A program made the position numbers and the translations under genes. A DNA stretch of 22,530 nt from a virus, in the IMG/VR virus record IMGVR_UViG_3300032050_000870, positions 1 through 22,530 of that record; one strand, 5' to 3'. The notes under the pieces were generated by a model. It saw only the letters and a program-made list of their open reading frames with translations. It did not search any database and had not been told where the DNA came from. Positions 7,237 to 15,697 of this stretch are shown in pieces (positions within the stretch are counted from its first letter, which is position 1; every line of letters starts with the position of its first letter).

Positions 7237-10200
7237 TTAGCCGGTAGGAGCGGTAGTTACTTTAAGAGTTTGTCCTTGTTTTATAAGTCTTACTAATTGT
7301 TGAATAGTCGGACCACTGCGGCGTAACTCTCCATTAACGGGAGTAATATTATTTGCCGTCTGCAACTGTCTAATAAGTTGCGTCGTTCGTGGACCAACAA
7401 TACCATCCGAGTTTAGTGAATTATCGGTCTGAAACTTTTTAATTACTTCAGTATGTAATGACCGTTCTAATAATGAGGTTGAATTAATTGTCGTGGGGTC
7501 TGGAAGACGTTCGGCAAGTGGTTTATCAGATGAAGGTGGTGTTGTAGGTCCGACAGGCGGTGAACTGGGTGGAGCCACTGTAGTGGCGGGTGGCAGTGCA
7601 TCTGGATAATATCGGAATCTTCCTTGAATTTTTGTCGTCCATCCTCGGTCTGCCGAAATCTCATGATTAATTTTAGTTACGCTATAATATCCCTTTGACA
7701 CCACTTGTGGTACTCTGTCTACTAAAAATGACTGAAGTAATTGAATTCCACTGATACCTGGTAATGTTAAATCAATTAGTATTTTAGTTAAATTAGAACT
7801 GTTAAATGCGTGTGCGGTAGGTACGTCTCTAGTACCTGCTTGTATTTCATCCTCACCATTTCGTGAGTCAAGATTCATTTTACGCAACATATTAGCAGGA
7901 TTCAATTCCACATATTCCAAAGCACTACCAAAATCAACATACGAACTTAATCCTGCGCCAAGAACACCAATACCGGCGGGGTCCGCTGCAATACGTGAAG
8001 ACAATTCCCGTATTGCTCGTTGTCTATCAGATTCAGCTCGTCTAATACAAGCTTGTACACCGGATTCGGTCAGAGGTAGTCCGCGAGTTCTTCTTTGTGC
8101 GACTTGTTCTGCGGTCAATTCATTTGCTTCGTATATTGAGTTATCAATATTTAAACGATTAATATCATCTGGAAATGTTAAAGGTACTAATTTTTTACCG
8201 TCATTACCTTCTGTTGGACCAGTTAATAAACAACTTTCAACCGTATACCTGAATGTCTCATCTATTCTGTCTTTTGCTTCTTTGAAAAGAAGTGCAGGAG
8301 TTTTATTACAAGGCCGTACATTAGTATTAGAGGGTTTGCAGTCTGGTGTTACAGAACTTCGCTTAAATATTCGTAATGTATCTAATTCCGGTGTTCCCAG
8401 TGCATTAATAGTTCCTTTTTCTGCCGAGCCACCGACTCCTGCTATGACTTGGGTTGCTATAGCAGTAGGTAAATCTAAATTAAGTGACAGGTCTATAAGT
8501 TCACTAGCAAACGTTTGGTTGTCTTCCAGTATTCTATTACGTTCATTAAATACATACATATATTTGGGCGTATCACCGGTACCAAATTGAGTTTGTAAAA
8601 TTGTATTTTTATTTTGTTGTGGATTTGTTATACTGGTAAGTAACGCGCTTCTATCTTGACGGGCGGTCACTGTTTGGTTCGGTAATCTCTTGGATAATCC
8701 CATGTCTACAACATGAAGTCCAGGATAACGTGAATCATCACTACTAATAAGTTGTAAGTTCCAGTATCCTTCTGTTGCAGAATTCATAGCAACCAACAAC
8801 GCCTGTAATCCTTGAGATATCGTATCCGTTCTACTAAACGCTTCAATAATTGCGTTGGTATTAATCCAAACACCACGAGTTAATGTTGCGGTGCCCGACT
8901 TGTTTTTGTCTCCTCCATTTACCGGCTCAAACGCAAACTTATCACCACCCAGTCTTGATACAATTGGTGATGCAGGAATTTCTCTCCCCGCATTTTCTGC
9001 TCTATAAGTTGCTTTTATTAACTCATAGTCGTTTCTACCATCCTCAAATACTTGCGCAGTCGGATTAACTACGAGCATAGTATTGGGATTTGTGGACCTA
9101 AGTGCAGGATGGTATCCTACTTCATTAGGTATCAATTTATCCGTCGCATACTCTATGGGATTTAATACAGTTAAGGGATTTATCAGTGTTGCTTTTATTG
9201 TGTCTCGTGAGTCTTCTGGAAACAAACTTGCAATACCAAACACCGTATCATTTAATAAAACGTATACGAAAAATCTCCACGTTATTAAATACGCCTTCTC
9301 TCCTCTAGCTCCTTGCTGTGCGGCAGTTGAAGAATCTGCTACCGGGACTATATCATTTTTCCACGTAGCATTCGTTAAATAAAATTCTATAAATTTTGCA
9401 AAAGTTTTTTCTTTCCATGCACTGGTAGTGGAGAAAAACTCACGTACATCTACTGCATTACATTTCTCTGCTGCGTTTGCGCAATTAGACTTTAATGCAG
9501 ATTGTACTGTTGGTACTTCAAATTGTTGGATTGAGTGCATAACCAAGTCTATTTCAAACACATTTTCTCGTGTTTGCTTTATATTAAACTTTACTGCATA
9601 TCCTACTAGAATGTCATAATTACCATAACTGTCGTATACCCGACGATATACAGGACTTTGACGTACTTGCTGTTTGTAGGTAAGAATGTCTTGTAACTCT
9701 GCCGCAATTCCACCTTCACCTTCAATCGGTCTGTTCCAATTAAAAAAATCAATTACATTTCTGTCGTCTTGAGAGGTCAGTCTTCCAAATTCAAATACTA
9801 ATGGAGTACCGGAACGTAAAAAATACTTTAACAATGTATCTACTTGCCCTACAGAGTACGCCACAATTTTCATGTTAATTCTGAACAGACCCCCACGAAC
9901 TCCCATCGGTCCTGCCAAACTTCGTTCTATAGAAACATTTGTTATACCGGGGTAGGGGATAGTATCGGGTTCGCCTTCGGTATTTCTTGCTAATAAACCC
10001 AAAACTCTCTGTGGAGTTGTTGATGATTTATTATCTGGTGGTATAATATACGAACCAACTATACTTCTGGGCGTAGTCTGTGTTTGTGTTGCGTCTGTGT
10101 TTGTGGTAAAGATGTTAGCTAATGGGTTGTATAATTGTTCCGCCCGTAGTATACTAGAATAGTTGTGTAGTCCGATAGACGGACACCACCCCACGGTGTT

Positions 10201-11235
10201 TATATTTACATTTCTAAAATCGGGTTCGTCTCGTTGGACTACATCAGTTTTGTCCACATACATCAACGATGTTAAGTTAACAAAGGGCATGTTTACATTT
10301 ACCATGTCCGTTGAGAATTTTCTTTTGGTTAGTTCGTATTGAATTTTTGGATGAAAAGATTCAAATGTTGATATATACGGAGTTATAGGTGGTAGAGCTC
10401 CGCCGCCGGGCGCAGTAAGAGTATTTGGTACCGATGTTACGGGTAATTCCGCTTGTTGCGCGTCAATTGCACTTCCTTTAGTCCTGAGGAAAGGTTCGGG
10501 GTCTATTGAGGTAAATTCACCCCCACCCACACGATTTTCAATCGTCGTTGACTTTGGTGGAAACTGTCCTCGACGAGGAACACGAAGTTCAAAGTGTAAG
10601 TGGGGTCCACCTGTACGTTCACCGGTGTTTCCAACACGACCAATCGGCTGCCCTGCCTGAACTACATAAAAAGCATTTTTATATTCACTTGTACCACGCT
10701 GTTCTGTCGTACTACTTTGAAGTATCGCACTTCCGCTTATATTTGTTTTCCCTCGTAGTATAAACGTTTTACCTTCTCTATCTAAAGCACTCGCCTGTGA
10801 TTCTTGTACCCAGTTTTGAAACGAGGTGGAGTATACGTATCTATTTACTTCAATCGTGGTAGCCTGTCCATAACTTGCGTTCGGATTGTCTTTTAAATGA
10901 TAATAATGTGTTCTATATACTTGTGGGGGCTCACCTGCAACCGTGGGTGCGTCATGTTCTAAAATAATATAATTTCCGGCATCAGCATCATTTCCCCATT
11001 GAACCACTCTCCCAGCTGCAACTGCGAGTACCGGTGTACCCTCAGACGCTTTATTGTTAGTGGTTGTACTATTAAAATCTATAGCGTAGTGATTGTGGGG
11101 TGTTAAGGTGTTTCCACCTCTAGTTCGTATATTTTCACGGTAAACACCGAACCCTAAACTTCCTCGTGGAAAGTCAGAAGTTGTTAATCCCAAAATTGGT
11201 AGCGAGTCAAACTGAATCCTAATCGTAGTCGTCAT
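7237..11235 (-). CDS. Baseplate hub protein with M23 endopeptidase and peptidoglycan-binding domains
   Basis: This 1332-aa protein has three parts. Residues about 27-220 are an M23/LytM metallopeptidase: zinc ligands H49 and D53 (HYAID) and H214, with catalytic-type H113 (YYHL) and H212 (HLHFE). All are present, so it is probably active in cutting peptidoglycan cross-links during injection. A roughly 65-residue insertion separates YYHLKDN from the GQPIGRVGNTG strand. The long centre (about 290-1200) has segments such as 'VSIERSLAGPMGVRGG' and 'VGYAVKFNIKQTRENVFEID' that look like baseplate hub/tube-fold domains. A Pro-rich linker leads to a C-terminal peptidoglycan-binding domain (about 1255-1325; VIKKFQ...DGIVGPRT). 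T4 gp5 instead carries a lysozyme domain. It overlaps the LysM gene by 4 nt (ATGA). A function in tail-tip hub and cell-wall penetration is strongly implied; the match to gp5 or gp27 is inference. Confidence 0.88.
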   Translation of the reverse strand: MTTTIRIQFDSLPILGLTTSDFPRGSLGFGVYRENIRTRGGNTLTPHNHYAIDFNSTTTNNKASEGTPVLAVAAGRVVQWGNDADAGNYIILEHDAPTVAGEPPQVYRTHYYHLKDNPNASYGQATTIEVNRYVYSTSFQNWVQESQASALDREGKTFILRGKTNISGSAILQSSTTEQRGTSEYKNAFYVVQAGQPIGRVGNTGERTGGPHLHFELRVPRRGQFPPKSTTIENRVGGGEFTSIDPEPFLRTKGSAIDAQQAELPVTSVPNTLTAPGGGALPPITPYISTFESFHPKIQYELTKRKFSTDMVNVNMPFVNLTSLMYVDKTDVVQRDEPDFRNVNINTVGWCPSIGLHNYSSILRAEQLYNPLANIFTTNTDATQTQTTPRSIVGSYIIPPDNKSSTTPQRVLGLLARNTEGEPDTIPYPGITNVSIERSLAGPMGVRGGLFRINMKIVAYSVGQVDTLLKYFLRSGTPLVFEFGRLTSQDDRNVIDFFNWNRPIEGEGGIAAELQDILTYKQQVRQSPVYRRVYDSYGNYDILVGYAVKFNIKQTRENVFEIDLVMHSIQQFEVPTVQSALKSNCANAAEKCNAVDVREFFSTTSAWKEKTFAKFIEFYLTNATWKNDIVPVADSSTAAQQGARGEKAYLITWRFFVYVLLNDTVFGIASLFPEDSRDTIKATLINPLTVLNPIEYATDKLIPNEVGYHPALRSTNPNTMLVVNPTAQVFEDGRNDYELIKATYRAENAGREIPASPIVSRLGGDKFAFEPVNGGDKNKSGTATLTRGVWINTNAIIEAFSRTDTISQGLQALLVAMNSATEGYWNLQLISSDDSRYPGLHVVDMGLSKRLPNQTVTARQDRSALLTSITNPQQNKNTILQTQFGTGDTPKYMYVFNERNRILEDNQTFASELIDLSLNLDLPTAIATQVIAGVGGSAEKGTINALGTPELDTLRIFKRSSVTPDCKPSNTNVRPCNKTPALLFKEAKDRIDETFRYTVESCLLTGPTEGNDGKKLVPLTFPDDINRLNIDNSIYEANELTAEQVAQRRTRGLPLTESGVQACIRRAESDRQRAIRELSSRIAADPAGIGVLGAGLSSYVDFGSALEYVELNPANMLRKMNLDSRNGEDEIQAGTRDVPTAHAFNSSNLTKILIDLTLPGISGIQLLQSFLVDRVPQVVSKGYYSVTKINHEISADRGWTTKIQGRFRYYPDALPPATTVAPPSSPPVGPTTPPSSDKPLAERLPDPTTINSTSLLERSLHTEVIKKFQTDNSLNSDGIVGPRTTQLIRQLQTANNITPVNGELRRSGPTIQQLVRLIKQGQTLKVTTAPTG

Positions 11236-11489
11236 ACATTCGGAATAAGTAATTTGGTTCCACCCACAAGACCAATGGTACCATTCGCAAGATTATTTGC
11301 TTTTGCTATAACCCACCATTTATTAGGTGTTTTATAAAATAAATTAGCAATCGTATCCAGTCGGTCACCTTCTTGGGTAATATAGTAAAATGGTATATCT
11401 TCTGTTGGGACAGAGGATAGTATTGTTGTTTGATAATATGGAATTGATTTGGAATAATCAATTATGAGGGGAGTAGTATATTTGTCCAT
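11232..11489 (-). CDS. 53: Small LysM-domain baseplate protein (gp53-like)
   Basis: This 85-aa protein has a LysM-like module over about residues 34-83 (FYYITQEGDRLDTIANLFYK, then the WWVIAKANN region and a terminal GTKLLIPNV strand). Small LysM proteins of this kind are standard baseplate components next to the tube-initiator and hub genes of contractile-tail phages; the T4 gp53 wedge protein has such a domain. It probably locks hub and wedge together rather than binding cell wall. The start overlaps the upstream stop by 1 nt (TAATG) and the end overlaps the hub gene by 4 nt (ATGA), so the three are translationally coupled. Confidence 0.82.
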   Translation of the reverse strand: MDKYTTPLIIDYSKSIPYYQTTILSSVPTEDIPFYYITQEGDRLDTIANLFYKTPNKWWVIAKANNLANGTIGLVGGTKLLIPNV

Positions 11490-12901
11490 TAGGTTCTAGC
11501 GCTAAGTATGTTGTTTACTGTTCGTGGGTCACTGTCAGAATTAAATGCGGCACTAACCTGTTCGCCACGTACCGGGGTGGGATTTTTCTGTTTGTTGGCT
11601 ACATCTTCAACAATCTTATAGAATGGACTGTTGTAGTATTTACTCGTCTTCTCTATGAGACTCAACTGCATTTTTACCGCAACATGCTGTGCTACACCTT
11701 TATCAATATCAAATGTATTGCTTTCATCCAAAAATTCATAATCTAATGATTCAATAAAACACGGTTGGTCTTCATAGATACCACCGATTGTTATTCTGAA
11801 TAATTGTGGTTGTAAGAAACCAGTTGATGTAACTCCTTTGGGAAATGCCAATCCTGTCAGATAATTTATTTTAGTCCACACGCTATCTATTTCTGACTTA
11901 GAGAACGCAACAATATTAAAATCAAGACTTATACCACGTTTCACACCCGAATACGTTACGAAACGTTCTGTACGTCCTATATACCGTTGTTCATTATAAT
12001 CCGGTTTTACGTTCTCATTAAGTCTTGATATAAAAGCACGGAATGGAATATACTCCGCCTGCTGATTAGTCGGACCTCCGAACGATTTAAATCTAAATGC
12101 AATAATATCTCTATTTTCAGGAGCGTTGAAATCAAACTGTTGGTTTGTTATTAGCGCAGGATTTTTACGTAAAAAGTCATAATTAACGAAAAATGAGGAA
12201 GGTGATGTTGACCCCTTAGGAACGACATCACTTGGATTAAATGCATCAGAGATATTAGACCGTTTTCTTACCCGACCAGGATTGGTGAGAGTAGAGAACT
12301 CTTCTTTGATAGCTTCAAAAATTTTATTTTTTTTACCAGTCGTCGTATTTGTTTTAAAATATCCATTGAGTCCATATGGCCCCAACTCATTTGGAGAAAA
12401 AAGAGGTATGTTACTACTCAATCCCAATGAACTTAATGGATTTCTAATTATATTAGTATCTATAAATCGTTTTGCATGTACACCAGGAACGATTGACGCC
12501 AGTATGGCCGCCGGATTGAAGATTTTTGTTTTACTATAGGGATTAAAGAACTGTAATACAGTCTGATTACTTGCAAATCGTGTACCCGCTGGGCTGAGTA
12601 AAAATTTTGTTATTCTATTATTATCTCTTGCAAATGATACACCGAAGGGTAACAGTCGTATATCATCCTTTGCATTCGCCGTAGATAAAAACGCTCCACG
12701 GTCGCCCTTAAATACACCGGATGTGGTGTTATCTGTACCTGGACCTATATAAATAAATGGCTGATTGGGATTGATTGATGTACGTGGCGTTTTATATGTA
12801 TTCGTGGAATACGCGGCAGTCAACACATTTGTATATACGCTTCCTCCCTGTGTTAACGTCTTAAGTAAATTTCTTTCGTATATTTCTTTTAATCGTGGCA
12901 T
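11489..12901 (-). CDS. Baseplate tail-tube junction protein (gp48/gp54-like)
   Basis: This 470-aa protein has a variable N-terminal region (1-250, many Asn/Pro/Ser) and a more conserved-looking C-terminal region starting near 'EYIPFRAFISRLNENVKPD' and running through 'ERFVTYSGVKRGISLDFNIV', 'SVWTKINYLTGLAFP' and 'CFIESLDYEFLDE'. This strand-rich C-terminal pattern is typical of tail-tube-like baseplate proteins, and its place between the tape measure gene and the LysM/hub genes matches T4 genes 48/54. It probably forms the ring on which the tail tube starts. It is longer than T4 gp48 (364 aa) or gp54 (320 aa), so a merged or extended version is possible. It starts 2 nt after the tape measure stop. 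Assignment rests on position plus fold impression, not on a precise motif. Confidence 0.65.
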   Translation of the reverse strand: MPRLKEIYERNLLKTLTQGGSVYTNVLTAAYSTNTYKTPRTSINPNQPFIYIGPGTDNTTSGVFKGDRGAFLSTANAKDDIRLLPFGVSFARDNNRITKFLLSPAGTRFASNQTVLQFFNPYSKTKIFNPAAILASIVPGVHAKRFIDTNIIRNPLSSLGLSSNIPLFSPNELGPYGLNGYFKTNTTTGKKNKIFEAIKEEFSTLTNPGRVRKRSNISDAFNPSDVVPKGSTSPSSFFVNYDFLRKNPALITNQQFDFNAPENRDIIAFRFKSFGGPTNQQAEYIPFRAFISRLNENVKPDYNEQRYIGRTERFVTYSGVKRGISLDFNIVAFSKSEIDSVWTKINYLTGLAFPKGVTSTGFLQPQLFRITIGGIYEDQPCFIESLDYEFLDESNTFDIDKGVAQHVAVKMQLSLIEKTSKYYNSPFYKIVEDVANKQKNPTPVRGEQVSAAFNSDSDPRTVNNILSART

Positions 12902-12903
12902 GA

Positions 12904-14715
12904 TTATCTCGCGTTACGAACAACGTTTACACCAACCATTTTGAAACGATTCATGGATTGTGAAGAACCATCAACTGTAATCGTAGTATTTGCCGATTGT
13001 ATTGCATTTATCAGTGCCTTAATATCTGCTCTAAGGTCATCGTTTCCACCACCCGACTTATTCATTCCTGCTCCCATAGCTTTTGCTAAACCAACTCCAG
13101 GACTAAGTACGGAGAGCGCACCCTCCCCAAATGACATTAAATCATCTGCTTTAAATAAATTAGTTCCTGCTATAACCGTGTCACGGTTGTTTAATGCGTA
13201 CGCACCTGATGTAGTCAATAGTGTACGATTCCCATAGTCTGAATACATATCATCTTTTTTACCACTATACGCGTACGCACCACCTGCAAGAGCTCCAACA
13301 CCTAACGCAGCTAATGACAATCCTCCAGTAAATGGCGCAAGTGCCAATGCAAGTCCTAATCCACCACCTAGAGCACCAAGTGCGGTACCGGTCTTTACGT
13401 TTCCTTGTTCGGCTAGTTTGTTACCTGCCATAGCACCACCAATACCAAGAGCGGCACCTCCCAGAACACTTCCTGTAGCTCCTAACATTCCCATGCCACC
13501 AAACGCTGTGGCTCCACCTCTGAGTCCTAGTAATTGAGAGGCCCAGCCCTTCGGTAGTCCCGTGACACTTAATGCTAGTAAAGACGTTGCGGCGCCATAC
13601 GCTGCTTTTGCCAACATACCAAATGACCCTTCTACTATATCGGCACCACGAGCTACAGCCGTCATTGCTTTTGCGGTTGCGGTACTGCTAGTTGCCGCTT
13701 TAGTCATCTGACTTTCAATATTTTCTGCTGCACTACCTACTTGCTGTTGACGCAATATCTGTTCTGAATTAATACCTAATTGATTGAATAATGCACGGAA
13801 GCTAGTACTTTGGAATAGGTCGCCGGGTACCGTAGACGAAAGATATTGAAGTACTGCGTCCGGTCCCTCTTGTTCTAGTTTCTGTACTAGTGTACCAAAA
13901 TCTACTTGTGCTCCCAATTGATTTAATTGTGATACTGTATCAATCACATTATCTAAACTACTGACCAAGGATTCCTGCGCACCCTGTATTGCTGCAAGAC
14001 TGATACCAGCTCTTTCGGCGTCGGCAGCTGCTTTGGCAAACTTATTACCGAATAACAAGAATGACATACTGTTTTTATTTACTATTGTAGACAATTGTGC
14101 CGACGACAAGCTTGCACGACCTGTTGCTTGACGGAAGGCATTCATTTGTTCTTCAGTAGTTGCACCAATAACAGTAAGCGCTTTTAAAGAATCACCGGTT
14201 AATTCAAATTCTGACCCAAATCCACCCTTTAAATTTTGGGCAAATTTTGCTGCACCTTCGGCACTAAGTTCAAATCCTGCTCGTGTACTGATAAAAGTAT
14301 CTGTTAATGACTGTTCTGCAGCTTGTATTTGCTGCATATTAACCATTCTATTTAATTCTACTTTACCTATTTGACTTAACAGTGCTGTTCTATTCTTTAG
14401 GTCTAATTCAACTCCTTTGACCGCAGATGTACCAATTTTTTGAGCAAATTCTGTACCTGCGCGACCCATTCTGACTAACTCTTTACCTAAGTCTTTGGCT
14501 TTATCTGCAAACTTATCTAGCGCCTTCCTTGATTCATCAAGTGACTTAGTAGCTTTTTTTCGTGCCTCACGTTCTTGTTCTGCTTCTGCGATGGCTTTAG
14601 CAGTGGCTCGACTATATCCATCGGTGTTGTTTGCAGCATCTTTCATTTGTGCAATCAATAATTGCACCGCTGACCGTAATTCAAATGAGTCGTCTGCGTT
14701 TAATCCATCTGCCAT
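12904..14715 (-). CDS. Tail tape measure protein (gp29-like)
   Basis: This 603-aa protein sets tail length and is ejected or exposed at infection. The N-terminal 300 residues are Ala/Gln/Lys-rich and strongly helical, with coiled-coil-like stretches (e.g. 'AEAEQEREARKKATKSLDE' near 44-62). Residues about 400-487 form a Gly/Ala-rich hydrophobic region with several potential membrane-spanning segments, typical of tape measure proteins. A C-terminal region carries 'YALNNRDTVIAGTNLF' and a short helical end. Length is close to T4 gp29 (590 aa), and the neighbours (gp26/gp51-like before, gp48/54-like after) repeat the T4 order. The start is 3 nt after the small ORF stop, with GAAGAGA serving as SD. 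Compared with tape measure proteins of many other phages it is short, which implies a short tail or a gp29-type mixed hub role. Confidence 0.85.
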   Translation of the reverse strand: MADGLNADDSFELRSAVQLLIAQMKDAANNTDGYSRATAKAIAEAEQEREARKKATKSLDESRKALDKFADKAKDLGKELVRMGRAGTEFAQKIGTSAVKGVELDLKNRTALLSQIGKVELNRMVNMQQIQAAEQSLTDTFISTRAGFELSAEGAAKFAQNLKGGFGSEFELTGDSLKALTVIGATTEEQMNAFRQATGRASLSSAQLSTIVNKNSMSFLLFGNKFAKAAADAERAGISLAAIQGAQESLVSSLDNVIDTVSQLNQLGAQVDFGTLVQKLEQEGPDAVLQYLSSTVPGDLFQSTSFRALFNQLGINSEQILRQQQVGSAAENIESQMTKAATSSTATAKAMTAVARGADIVEGSFGMLAKAAYGAATSLLALSVTGLPKGWASQLLGLRGGATAFGGMGMLGATGSVLGGAALGIGGAMAGNKLAEQGNVKTGTALGALGGGLGLALALAPFTGGLSLAALGVGALAGGAYAYSGKKDDMYSDYGNRTLLTTSGAYALNNRDTVIAGTNLFKADDLMSFGEGALSVLSPGVGLAKAMGAGMNKSGGGNDDLRADIKALINAIQSANTTITVDGSSQSMNRFKMVGVNVVRNAR

Positions 14716-14718
14716 GTC

Positions 14719-14937
14719 TTATCTCTTCGAAGGTTTATCGGATTTGGGTTTCATCATCTCTGCTTCTTTTCTCTTTACAGTTTCTAGTTGTTTTAGATAA
14801 AAATTACGTAAATACACAGGCATACTGTATATTTGTTCAAACGTAAATCCTCCATTACCGTAGTATGTCAATCCAAATATAACCTTGTGTATTTCTAATT
14901 TATCTTCCGAAGTCAGGCCAAAAAAAGTTGGCCCCAA
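14719..14937 (-). CDS. Small gp51-like protein overlapping the gp26-like gene, possible frameshift product
   Basis: This 72-aa reading frame overlaps the gp26-like gene by 38 nt in the +1 frame and ends 3 nt before the tape measure gene. The only early start is TTG at 14937, with GAGGT 6-7 nt upstream; the frame is closed by TAA a few codons further up. It has the pattern 'FEQIYSMPVYLRNFYLKQLE' (about 33-52) and a very basic tail. By position it corresponds to T4 gene 51, which lies right after gene 26 and is needed for hub assembly, though T4 gp51 is much longer. Alternatively it is reached by frameshifting at the T7 run at 14920-14926, giving a fused protein of about 311 aa. Both routes are possible from sequence alone. 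The reading frame is real by size, spacing and composition; the mode of expression is open. Confidence 0.72.
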   Translation of the reverse strand: MGPTFFGLTSEDKLEIHKVIFGLTYYGNGGFTFEQIYSMPVYLRNFYLKQLETVKRKEAEMMKPKSDKPSKR

Positions 14938-15655
14938 TGGGCAACCTCGCTTTTACTTGACTTTCGCATATTACACACTGAAGACTTAAATCAAAATCTA
15001 TATCAGGAGAAACCTCACGTATTTTTTCTCTTAACGCACGAACATCACGAATAATCATTGCTTCAGAAAAATCTTTGATGAGTGTCTTGTCACGATTACC
15101 ATTAACTGAGGTTATTATAAATCGAAGTCTTGTTGTCGTATCACTTTCAAGTGACCCATTCAATTTTTTTAACGCATCAATCTCTGCTTGTATTTCACGT
15201 TCTTTTCCACGAGTCAGTAACTTAAATGTAACTGTTACACCAGTCGGTAATGTTACCGAATACTCACCATCTTTATCTGGTAGTTCTTCGGTTAGTATCA
15301 TATCTAATGTTGACAGGTCGGCAACATAATCAAACTTATTATTACATTGTGTACAGAATAATTGTACAGGATAATCTTTACCATACGCTAGTACTCTGGC
15401 AGCAACCATAACTGCATTTAAATCACCGACCAATAAATCATCGGGTTTTACGCCGGGGGTAACAATTAAACTTTCCATTAGTTTATCTAATACAAGACCT
15501 TTTTGAATTAGATTTGTTGAAGTCAAAATATCCTCTTCTTTTGCGGTCATATACTTGACATCAATTCTCCCACTACGTAATGGGTGTCCCTCTGGATATA
15601 ACTTCCCACCGCTAGGTAAGTCAATCGTTTCTACGGGAAACTTAAAATCACTCAT
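14900..15655 (-). CDS. 26: Baseplate hub / T4 gp26-like protein
   Basis: This 251-aa protein matches the T4 base-plate gp26-type family: near the start it has IDLPSGGKLYPE (11-22), then 'VKYMTAKEEDILT' (33-45) and 'LIQKGLVLDKLMESLIV' (49-65), which are characteristic. Two CxxC pairs, C101/C104 and C227/C230, form a probable zinc site. In T4, gp26 acts in hub assembly. SD is AAGGAG, 6-7 nt before ATG. It is the first gene of the tail block after the SNF2 gene and is preceded by the 17-nt motif at 15681-15697. Its last 38 nt overlap the small gp51-like frame and contain a T7 run. Expected length and family features are all present, so I see no truncation. Confidence 0.86.
   Translation of the reverse strand: MSDFKFPVETIDLPSGGKLYPEGHPLRSGRIDVKYMTAKEEDILTSTNLIQKGLVLDKLMESLIVTPGVKPDDLLVGDLNAVMVAARVLAYGKDYPVQLFCTQCNNKFDYVADLSTLDMILTEELPDKDGEYSVTLPTGVTVTFKLLTRGKEREIQAEIDALKKLNGSLESDTTTRLRFIITSVNGNRDKTLIKDFSEAMIIRDVRALREKIREVSPDIDFDLSLQCVICESQVKARLPIGANFFWPDFGR
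14920..14926 (-). other. T7 run in gene overlap, candidate frameshift site
   Basis: In the gp26-like frame the codons are AAC TTT TTT TGG, giving seven consecutive T on the minus strand. The small downstream frame reads ACT TTT TTT GGC, so a +1 (or -2) shift on the run would join the two frames. Only six gp26 codons remain before its stop. I see no obvious strong downstream hairpin. Independent initiation at the TTG at 14937 is the competing explanation. Confidence 0.4.
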
Positions 15656-15680
15656 AATAACTCCTTAAACTGGTTAGTTT

Positions 15681-15697
15681 TACTTATATAAATATCA
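15681..15697 (-). promoter_or_regulatory. 17-nt AT-rich motif before gp26-like gene, candidate late promoter (copy A)
   Basis: The minus strand reads TGATATTTATATAAGTA, starting at the SNF2 stop codon (TGA) and ending 25 nt before the gp26-like ATG. A second copy at 19841-19857 differs at one base. No TTGACA box is present. T4 late promoters use a single TATAAATA box near -10, and this motif carries TATATAAG here (TATATTAG in the second copy), so it is a candidate late promoter for structural genes. Its plus-strand complement contains an exact TATAAATA. Confidence 0.45.

Noticed and set aside
14920-14926. Assembly indel in the T7 run that artificially splits one gp26-gp51 gene
   Set aside because: gp26-like protein has its full family length and its own stop, and a separate small gene after gene 26 fits the T4 order; still, read-level checking of the run length is sensible.
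15683-15692. TATAAATA on the plus strand within the 17-nt motif (also at 19847-19854)
   Set aside because: As a plus-strand promoter it would drive antisense RNA into the SNF2 and propeller genes, with no plus-strand gene to serve; the minus-strand reading fits the gene layout better, though antisense transcription is not excluded.
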